A DNA stretch of 29,649 bases from CAZJLP01 sp964546955 (GTDB lineage Bacteria; Verrucomicrobiota; Verrucomicrobiia; Opitutales; Opitutaceae): contig CAZJLP010000061.1 in the NCBI GenBank assembly GCA_964546955.1, positions 1 through 29,649 on the forward strand. The letters are read 5' to 3'. Positions 8,269 to 14,198 of the stretch are shown here, one piece after another (the stretch's first letter is position 1; every line of letters begins with the position of its first letter). The notes beneath the pieces were generated by a model, which was not told the origin of the DNA, ran no database searches, and saw nothing but the letters and a program-made list of their open reading frames with translations. A program made the translations under genes and the position numbers.

Positions 8269-8652
8269 ATGAAATTCGACGGCAAAATTCTCCTCGTGGA
8301 CGACGAACCGCACGTCCGCAAATTCATCAGCCTGATCCTGCGTCAGCTGGGTTCGCCCACGCTGATTGAAGCCGGTAACGGCCGCGACGCGGTCGAAATT
8401 TACAAACGCGAATCGCCCGATCTCGTTCTCCTCGACGTCAACATGCCGATCCAGGACGGCATCCAGACACTCCGCGAACTGATGCAGGTCGACCCCGAAT
8501 GCCTGGCGATCATGCTCACCTCGCTGGCCAATCGCCAAACCGTCGAGGAAGCCGCGAGCCTGGGCGCCGCGAACTACATCCGGAAGGACACTCCCCGCGA
8601 GGAGATCCTGGCCGCGCTGCAAAAAACCATCGCCGAGGTATTCGCCGAATAA
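8269..8652 (+). CDS. Single-domain response regulator (CheY-like receiver)
   Basis: The 127-residue protein is one receiver domain with no output domain. VDDEP supplies the acidic metal-binding pair, Asp56 in LLDVNMPIQDG is the phosphorylation site, Thr in IMLTSL is the switch residue, and Lys in the IRKDTP loop is the conserved lysine (the usual Pro after it is replaced). It starts 6 bases after the kinase gene. As in CheY or Spo0F it should act by binding a partner or passing on phosphate. The nearby PilB-like ATPase and Hpt protein are the obvious candidates, by position only. Confidence 0.93.
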   Translation: MKFDGKILLVDDEPHVRKFISLILRQLGSPTLIEAGNGRDAVEIYKRESPDLVLLDVNMPIQDGIQTLRELMQVDPECLAIMLTSLANRQTVEEAASLGAANYIRKDTPREEILAALQKTIAEVFAE

Positions 8653-8668
8653 ACTGCCACGCGCCGCC

Positions 8669-8887
8669 ATGAGCACGACGCCACACGCTTCGAACGGAAC
8701 GCATCAGCCGTCCGCCCTGCCCATCACCACGGTCCGTTATTCTCTGCCCGAGATGCTCAACGAGCTGAAGCTCGAGCGCGGGGCGGCGTCCTTCACCATG
8801 GAGAAGCTGCATCAATCGGATATCGGCAAACTCTTCCAGGGTCAGTCCCAAAACCAACCCAAGAAACGCCGTGTCAAGAGTGCTTAG
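8669..8887 (+). CDS. Small protein of unknown function overlapping the PilB-like gene
   Basis: A 72-residue ORF beginning 16 bases after the receiver gene; its last 17 bases overlap the next gene in another frame. That arrangement suggests translational coupling and supports a real gene. The first 20 residues are Ser/Thr/Pro-rich. A likely helical segment (VRYSLPEMLNELKLE) follows, then KLHQSDIGKLF and a basic tail (PKKRRVKSA). No Cys pair, membrane segment or known motif is visible. Because it sits between a receiver and a motor ATPase it could be an adaptor, but that is only positional inference. Confidence 0.6.
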   Translation: MSTTPHASNGTHQPSALPITTVRYSLPEMLNELKLERGAASFTMEKLHQSDIGKLFQGQSQNQPKKRRVKSA

Positions 8888-10577
8888 TCATCCCTTCCTG
8901 GAGAGCATAAAGCAGCTCCCCCATTTCGACTACGCCGACGAAGTCGATGCGCTGGCGGACCAGCATGGCGTCACGACAGCCCTCGCCCAGGAAATCGTCG
9001 ACCGAAAATACGCGTCGAAAGACGATGTCTGCCGACTGTGGGCGGACGTGATCGGCGTGGCGCACGTGGACCCCTTCGCCTCCGTCATCACCGAAGAGGC
9101 GTTGGAGCGCATTCCGGTGGAGATCGCGAAAAAGGTGAACGCGATCGGACTTTATGTGATCAACGGCGTGCTGACCACGTGCATGTCGAATCCGGGCGAC
9201 AAGGATACGCTCAAACGTCTCAGCCAGATCGCGCAGATTCCGGTCAGCCCCGTTTTTGCCCTCCCGCGCGACGTCACGGACGCGATCGTCATCAATTACT
9301 CGTCCGACAAGAACCTCGAGGAAAGTCTTTCCGAACTCGAGCGCTCCCGGCTCTTCGCCGACCCTTCGCTCGCGGCCGACCGAGTCGCACAAATCGCGGA
9401 CTCGGACTCCTTGATCCAAATCGTCGACGAGATCATTCATTTCGCGCTCCGCGAGCGGGCGACGGATGTTCACATCGAACCACAGGAAAACATCGCGCGC
9501 ATCCGTTTCCGCGTGGATGGCAAGCTCCGCGAAGTCCTGACCTACTCGAAGAAGCTGCACAAAGCCATCGTCTCGCGCCTCAAGATCATCTCCAATCTCA
9601 ACATCGCCGAGGCCCGCTTTCCTCAAGACGGCCGCTTCTCCATGCCGATCGGCAGTCTGTCCGCGAATTTCCGCTTCTCTTCCATCCCTTCCGCTTACGG
9701 CGAAAAAGCCGTGATCCGCGTGCTGGCGATGAGCGGCCGCAAGGCGATGATGACCCTGGACAAGATGATGGTCTCGCAGACCATCGCCAAACCTTTCAAG
9801 CAGCTGATCCAAAATCCGAACGGGATCATTTTTGTCACCGGGCCTACCGGCTCGGGCAAAACGACCACGCTCTACGCTGCGCTGCACGAGATCAACAAGC
9901 CGGACCTCAACATCTCGACGATCGAGGACCCGATCGAAATCCAGCTCGAAGGCGTGACCCAGACTCAGGTCAATAGTCACATCGATCTCAAGTTTTCCAC
10001 CATTCTTCGCTCGCTGCTTCGCCAGGACCCCGACGCCATCCTGATCGGCGAAATTCGTGATCTCGAAACCGCCAAAATCGCGACCGAAGCTGCCCTGACG
10101 GGACATATCGTTTTCGCCACCCTTCACACCAACACCGCGGCGCAAGCCATCGTCCGACTGCTCGAAATCGGGGTGGAGCCGTACATGGTGGCCCCCTCTG
10201 TGATCGGGGTGCTCGCTCAGCGTCTGGCCGCGCGCATCTGCGAGAATTGCAAAGAGCCCTATCACCCCTCCCGTGATACGCTCCGCAAATATTTCCAGGA
10301 TGAAGGATTGATCGACGTGCCGTTCTATCGGGGCCGAGGCTGCAATTCCTGCCGCGGAACCGGTTACAAGGGCCGCGTCGCCTTCCATGAACTCGTCCTT
10401 ATCACCGAAGAGATCCGCACCATGATTTCCGAAGGCCGCAGCGCCCAGGAGATCACGCGCGCCGCCACGAAGGTCGGTTATAAGCCGCTCCGCTACGACG
10501 GACTCAAAAAGGTCCTGCTCGGCCTGACCACGATCGACGAGATCGAGGAAAACACCTCATTCGAGTGGGCCACGTGA
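8871..10577 (+). CDS. PilB/GspE-type secretion or type IV pilus assembly ATPase
   Basis: A 568-residue protein beginning at a GTG that overlaps the preceding ORF. An N-terminal MshEN/T2SSE_N-type domain (about 30-140) is followed by the bilobed motor. Walker A GPTGSGKT has Lys330; then come the Asp box, Walker B LLRQDPDAILIGEIRD and the His box GHIVFATLHT. Two CxxC pairs (Cys457/Cys460 and Cys491/Cys494) make the zinc-binding tetracysteine found in PilB and GspE. These hexameric ATPases power pilin or pseudopilin polymerisation at the inner membrane. No other pilus or type II secretion gene is in the window; instead the gene lies in a phosphorelay cassette. It might therefore be a regulated or orphan motor. 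PilB, GspE and MshE cannot be separated from sequence alone. Confidence 0.93.
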   Translation: MSRVLSHPFLESIKQLPHFDYADEVDALADQHGVTTALAQEIVDRKYASKDDVCRLWADVIGVAHVDPFASVITEEALERIPVEIAKKVNAIGLYVINGVLTTCMSNPGDKDTLKRLSQIAQIPVSPVFALPRDVTDAIVINYSSDKNLEESLSELERSRLFADPSLAADRVAQIADSDSLIQIVDEIIHFALRERATDVHIEPQENIARIRFRVDGKLREVLTYSKKLHKAIVSRLKIISNLNIAEARFPQDGRFSMPIGSLSANFRFSSIPSAYGEKAVIRVLAMSGRKAMMTLDKMMVSQTIAKPFKQLIQNPNGIIFVTGPTGSGKTTTLYAALHEINKPDLNISTIEDPIEIQLEGVTQTQVNSHIDLKFSTILRSLLRQDPDAILIGEIRDLETAKIATEAALTGHIVFATLHTNTAAQAIVRLLEIGVEPYMVAPSVIGVLAQRLAARICENCKEPYHPSRDTLRKYFQDEGLIDVPFYRGRGCNSCRGTGYKGRVAFHELVLITEEIRTMISEGRSAQEITRAATKVGYKPLRYDGLKKVLLGLTTIDEIEENTSFEWAT

Positions 10578-10632
10578 GCCGACTCGCTACAAAAGCCTGC
10601 CCACGGCGGCCCAATTCTGCTGATTTTATCGT

Positions 10633-11004
10633 ATGGCGAACGACACCTTGATCGATCCGGAGGCTATCGAAAACCTGCGCGCCTTGAATCCCGATGACGG
10701 CGACGGATTCCTGCGCGACATCGTGGGTATTTTCCTGGAGGATACACCGGCGCGCATCGCCGAATTGAAACAAGCGTTCGCCACGGGCGATGCGGCGAAA
10801 TTCACGCGCGCCGCCCATAGCATCAAAGGCAGCTCGAGCAATCTGGGCGCCAAACAACTTCGAGCGATCGCGGAAAAACTGGAGAACCAATCGCGCGGAG
10901 GCGCCCTGCCCGATCTCAGCGGCCTCATCGGCGAACTGGACCGCGCTTACGCTGCGACCAAGAACGCGCTCGACGCGATCGTCCCTCCGGCTCCGACTGG
11001 CTAA
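10633..11004 (+). CDS. Hpt (histidine phosphotransfer) domain protein
   Basis: The 123-residue protein is a single Hpt four-helix-bundle domain. Phospho-accepting His62 lies in the diagnostic AAHSIKGSSSNLGA motif (about 60-73). The N-terminal FLRDIVGIFLEDTPARIAELKQA and C-terminal amphipathic helices complete the bundle. It begins 55 bases after the PilB-like gene on the same strand. Hpt proteins shuttle phosphate between receiver domains, so this is a likely link between the hybrid kinase at 7054 and the receiver at 8269. It closes the signalling cassette. Confidence 0.9.
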   Translation: MANDTLIDPEAIENLRALNPDDGDGFLRDIVGIFLEDTPARIAELKQAFATGDAAKFTRAAHSIKGSSSNLGAKQLRAIAEKLENQSRGGALPDLSGLIGELDRAYAATKNALDAIVPPAPTG

Positions 11005-11011
11005 GGTGAGG

Positions 11012-11027
11012 GTTGAGAGTTGAGAGC
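11012..11027. repeat. Short repeat GTTGAGAGTTGAGAGC, inverted copy at 27359-27374
   Basis: This 16-base sequence contains a tandem GTTGAGA unit and occurs again, reverse-complemented, at 27359-27374. Related CTCTCAACTTC/CTCGACTTCAAC stretches lie at about 11150-11177 and could pair with it. It sits in the 11005-11237 gap, where I see no credible gene. It looks like a dispersed, low-complexity intergenic repeat. Confidence 0.45.
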
Positions 11028-11222
11028 TCTCGAAGCTCCTGCAGCCACAGCGGTCGTCAGCTTTGCATTGAACGTCGTAAGCAATTAATGATTCGATGTT
11101 TACATGGAATCAATGCCGCTAACCTTAGCGTGGATCGACGCTCCGTCCTCTCAACTTCAGCCCTCGACTTCAACTTAGCCCGTAAACGAGGAATCCACCC
11201 TATAGTACCTTCCAAAGGGTAA

Positions 11223-11238
11223 TGGCATACTGCTTGCA
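11223..11238 (+). promoter_or_regulatory. Candidate sigma-54 (-24/-12) promoter
   Basis: TGGCATACTGCTTGCA matches the sigma-54 consensus TGGCACGNNNNTTGCW, with the invariant GG and GC at exactly the canonical 10-base separation. Its last base is the A of the ATG proposed for the small ORF at 11238, so transcription from this promoter would begin inside that ORF. Either the ORF starts further downstream or the match is chance. A single 16-base match is weak evidence. Confidence 0.35.
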
Positions 11239-11420
11239 TGACGGTTACGACCTCCTCTTTTCATCAAGCCCGAGAAGTACTCCAAGCCTCCATGGAGAAA
11301 AAGGCGGTTCAGGCCCAATCGCAGCAAGAGCTCCAGCTTATCGCTTCGACCCGGCACCAAGAGCGCGAGCAGACTTATCATAAAGAAGCGGTCGGACGTC
11401 ACCTGAACGAAAGAGTGTAG
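11238..11420 (+). CDS. Small hypothetical protein, Gln/Glu-rich and helical
   Basis: A 60-residue ORF that I do not recognise. It is rich in Gln, Glu, Ala and His and looks like one long helix (residues 8-50), with no membrane segment, Cys or known motif. No Shine-Dalgarno lies at a useful distance from the ATG at 11238. An alternative in-frame ATG at 11292 (residue 19) would fit the candidate sigma-54 promoter better. It stands between the signalling cassette and a glycosyltransferase-like gene. It may not be a true gene. Confidence 0.35.
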   Translation: MTVTTSSFHQAREVLQASMEKKAVQAQSQQELQLIASTRHQEREQTYHKEAVGRHLNERV

Positions 11421-11437
11421 CGAGCGGTAAACGCAGA

Positions 11438-11458
11438 GCGCCGGCGTGCAGCCGGCGC
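11438..11458. other. Perfect 8-bp GC-rich hairpin between two genes
   Basis: GCGCCGGC (11438-11445) and GCCGGCGC (11451-11458) flank a 5-base loop GTGCA. No T-run follows on the plus strand, so it is not a standard intrinsic terminator. It could mark the 3' end of the small ORF's transcript or be a small repeat. It argues mildly for the downstream GTG start of the glycosyltransferase-like gene. Confidence 0.4.
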
Positions 11459-11525
11459 CCGAGTGGAGACTACTGCCCGTCGGTTTCGACCTGACACCGC
11501 GGGAAGAGGCAGGTCACATGCGGGC

Positions 11526-12401
11526 GTGAAACTGACGTTGTTCACCCTGCCAAAACCGTTTTCGGGAATTTACCGGACCATTCAGGAGAATGCACTCCGG
11601 AGTTGGGCGGCCCTTGAGCCGAAACCCAACCTGATTCTCTTCGGTTCCGAGGAGGGAACAGCGGAGATGGCAAAGAAGTACGGTGCGCGTCACGAACCGT
11701 CGGTTCGCACCAACGAACTTAATACGCCGCTGGTCAGCGATATTTTTCAGCGCGCCACGAGCCTCACGACGGGACCGTTCCAATGTTTCCTAAACTGCGA
11801 CATCATCTTGGACCCCGCCTTGCCGGCAATGGTCGATCGCGCGCATTGCTGGAACAGCCGAGCTCTCCTTGTTTCCCGCCGCTGGGATCTCGAGGTGAAC
11901 CGGCCCCTGGCGACCGATCAGCCCGACTGGTTTTCGGTCTTGCGCGAGCGAACCCGGAGCGAAGGTGAGCTGTACTCGCACCTGGGAATGGACCTCTTCG
12001 TCTTCCCGACCGGCCTTTTGGATCATATGCCGCCGTTTTCGATCGGCTGGCCGGGAGCCAAATACGACAACTGGATCATCTACACGGGTCGCAGGCACGG
12101 GATTCCGATCGTCGACATCACGGACGCGATCACGACTGTGCACCAAAACCATCCCCCCGGCGCATCGACCGATCCGCGCAAAGCCAGCGAACATTGGGCG
12201 AGCCTGGACCTGCTGGGTGGCTATGGCTGCTGCTACGACATCCATGACGCCACGCACGTCATGCGGCCCGATGGCGCGATCGAAGGCAAACCCTGGCGCC
12301 TGGATCGCACGTTGAAAAACCTAAAGCGGGCGGTACAGCGCGGTCGGTACCACCTTCGGAAAACCTTTTTCGGTTTTCGTTACTCCCAGATGGCCGGCTG
12401 A
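11526..12401 (+). CDS. Glycosyltransferase-like protein (GT-A fold suspected)
   Basis: The product is 291 residues from the GTG at 11526. The frame is open up to a GTG at 11463, but the extra 21 residues are Arg-rich and unlike a domain start, whereas VKLTLFTLPKPF looks like a first beta-strand. A metal/nucleotide-sugar-binding style motif is visible in NCDIILD (Asp92 to Asp96). The protein has no signal peptide or membrane segment and ends in a basic tail that could touch the membrane. The overall pattern resembles GT-A transferases acting on surface glycans, but I recognise no specific family. It converges with a GT2 gene at 13435-12599, so the two may serve the same surface polysaccharide. 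Confidence 0.6.
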   Translation: MKLTLFTLPKPFSGIYRTIQENALRSWAALEPKPNLILFGSEEGTAEMAKKYGARHEPSVRTNELNTPLVSDIFQRATSLTTGPFQCFLNCDIILDPALPAMVDRAHCWNSRALLVSRRWDLEVNRPLATDQPDWFSVLRERTRSEGELYSHLGMDLFVFPTGLLDHMPPFSIGWPGAKYDNWIIYTGRRHGIPIVDITDAITTVHQNHPPGASTDPRKASEHWASLDLLGGYGCCYDIHDATHVMRPDGAIEGKPWRLDRTLKNLKRAVQRGRYHLRKTFFGFRYSQMAG

Positions 12402-12565
12402 AGGACGGGAGCCTTCGTTGTGGCCCGGGGCCTGATTCCTCGGATTTGAACAAAAGATCGCGAAGGGAACGCAATGGACTGAGAAACCTGCGACTGCGTA
12501 TCGAGAACGCCCATCTATCCAGTTTCTTCCTGATATTACCCGCCAACGACGGCTCCACGCTTCTG

Positions 12566-12584
12566 TAAAACCCGAAATCCGGGT
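12566..12584 (-). terminator. Weak intrinsic terminator after the GT2 gene
   Basis: ACCCG (12570-12574) and CGGGT (12580-12584) form a 5-bp stem around AAATC. On the minus strand it is followed by TTTT (plus-strand A at 12567-12570). It lies about 15 bases after the GT2 stop, the expected position. The stem is short, so efficiency is uncertain. The rest of 12402-12598 shows nothing recognisable. Confidence 0.45.
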
Positions 12585-12598
12585 ATTGGTTCACATCC

Positions 12599-13435
12599 TC
12601 ACACCCGATTGAACAACGGTTCGAAACGAAGCACCGCGGACAGCGCCGCATAACGTTTGCTCGCCGGCACAAGCTGGGCGGACGTGCGCAGGATCGCCCC
12701 GAAGACCCGGCTGCGGCAGAGCAGCGGATGCCAGCATTTGTGCCAGAAGCCGGCATAGGCGAACTCACCATGCTTGGAGCGAAACGTCTCCGAATCCTTG
12801 CCCGCGTCGACTAGGGTGGAAACGCGGAGTGTCGCGCTGCCAAGGTGCGTGATGGCACCGCAGTCGGCGACAACGGCGCTCTGCCCCGCTCGTCTCAATC
12901 GGATCAGATAATCGACGTCGTTATAGTTGCCAGAGAAGCTTGTATCCAAGGATCCCACCTGATTCCAAACATCGCGGCGGATCGCATTGAGGTTGATCGT
13001 CATCGCGCAAGGCGCGAAGGGGTTTCGTCTCGCCACTGCCGAAGAGCACTGCGCGGCATAATCGGAATAACTAAGGTAGGGACAAACCATCGCCGCTCCG
13101 GTGCGTTCGAGATGCTGGGCAACCCCCTCGATCCATCCCGGCGCCACAAAAATATCGCTCGCGCAGAGGACCAACACATTCCCCGTGGCTGCGGCGGCTC
13201 CCCGGTTATACGTTTGCGCGAAGGATTCCGGCGCCCCGACCGGAAGATAAACAGCTCCTTCCTCCCGGCAATGATCGGCCATCGCATCGCATACTTGCCC
13301 GCTGCCGTCCGCCAAAAGGACCTCACAATCCCCCTCTGCGCTCTCCCGCAAGCTTGCCAGCGCGAAAAACGCGGTCTGGCGCAGGTAGCCAGACCGCTTG
13401 GGGTTGAAGTAATTTACGACCACGCTGACTTTCAT
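12599..13435 (-). CDS. Family 2 glycosyltransferase
   Basis: The 278-residue protein begins with the GT2 strand MKVSVVVNYFN. The nucleotide-sugar site includes LLADGSG and the DXD-like CASDIF motif at about 92-97. The acceptor-side acidic motif is NYNDVDYLIRLRRAG at about 170. No membrane helix is seen, so it is a soluble or peripheral enzyme using an activated sugar. Members build surface polysaccharide, O-antigen or glycoprotein glycans; donor and acceptor cannot be told. It has its own probable terminator downstream and is divergent from the DUF2911 gene at 13608, with a 172-base shared upstream region in which I see no clear promoter. Confidence 0.85.
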   Translation of the reverse strand: MKVSVVVNYFNPKRSGYLRQTAFFALASLRESAEGDCEVLLADGSGQVCDAMADHCREEGAVYLPVGAPESFAQTYNRGAAAATGNVLVLCASDIFVAPGWIEGVAQHLERTGAAMVCPYLSYSDYAAQCSSAVARRNPFAPCAMTINLNAIRRDVWNQVGSLDTSFSGNYNDVDYLIRLRRAGQSAVVADCGAITHLGSATLRVSTLVDAGKDSETFRSKHGEFAYAGFWHKCWHPLLCRSRVFGAILRTSAQLVPASKRYAALSAVLRFEPLFNRV

Positions 13436-13607
13436 CTCGGCAGGGTCTCCGATCCGGGAAAAGAACGCCAGTTCTGCCTGATCGGTTGCCTACACCCTTT
13501 TCTCCCTTGCCGCGCAACGAACCGGCCTTTTCAACGTCTGGCGCTTGTGCCGGAGTGTACTGGCGCTTATCCGTTTCGCGTTCCTTTTCCCCAACTTAGC
13601 TTAGCCC

Positions 13608-14186
13608 ATGCAAAAATCCTTACTTGCTGTGTTGTTCGCGGCTGGCGCCGCCTGTCTTGTCTTCACCACCAGCCTCCCCCTTTTCGCGCAGCAAGGGCCG
13701 CCGCCGCCACGCAACCGGATCAGCCCGCATGAAACCGTAAGCATGGTCATCGACGGAGGCCGGATTACGCTTGTTTACGGACGGCCCTATTCAAAAGACC
13801 CGAAAAGCGGCGAAGTGCGACAGATATGGGGGGTCGTTGTCCCCTATGGAAAGGTTTGGCGGTTCGGGGCCGACGAGGCCACCTTGTTTATCACGCAGCA
13901 AACGATCGAGCTCGGGGGCACGACGATTCCGGCGGGCGCGTACACGCTCTTCATGCTCCTCGAGCAGGACTCCGCCAAGCTGATCGTGAACAAACAAGTG
14001 GGCCACTGGGGCCTCCAGTATGACGAGAAGCAGGATTTGGCCCGAATCGAGCTCAAGAAGGCTCCCCTGGAAAACAACGTCGATCAATTCACCTTGAGCC
14101 TCGCCAAGAATCCGTCCGGCGGCGGCACATTGAATATTTGGTGGGAGAAAACACATTTCTCCGTGGCCATCTCAGCGAAAAAATAA
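13608..14186 (+). CDS. Secreted DUF2911 family protein
   Basis: The 192-residue protein opens with a Sec signal peptide: Lys3 then a hydrophobic stretch, with likely cleavage after LFAQ at about residue 27. The mature part matches DUF2911. It has an early VSMVIDGGRITLVYGRPYSK strand pair, the GKVWRFGADEAT segment, the GGTTIPAGAYTLF motif, and an ending in which the chain returns to LNIWWEKTHFSV. The family function is not known; members are periplasmic or outer-surface proteins, common in Bacteroidota and Verrucomicrobiota. It begins the closely spaced plus-strand block ending at 21308, and the next gene starts 12 bases later. A role linked to the PIG-L protein is possible but only by position. 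Confidence 0.85.
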   Translation: MQKSLLAVLFAAGAACLVFTTSLPLFAQQGPPPPRNRISPHETVSMVIDGGRITLVYGRPYSKDPKSGEVRQIWGVVVPYGKVWRFGADEATLFITQQTIELGGTTIPAGAYTLFMLLEQDSAKLIVNKQVGHWGLQYDEKQDLARIELKKAPLENNVDQFTLSLAKNPSGGGTLNIWWEKTHFSVAISAKK

Positions 14187-14198
14187 CGCCGCGGCCGC

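Noticed and set aside
7177..8676. Long minus-strand open frame (499 codons) opposite the kinase and receiver genes
   Set aside because: It is the antisense shadow of two clearly recognised genes in GC-rich DNA; no domain or motif is visible in its translation.
8874..10388. Minus-strand open frame of 504 codons opposite the PilB-like gene
   Set aside because: Antisense shadow with Asp/Arg/Gly-rich composition typical of reversed GC-rich coding sequence.
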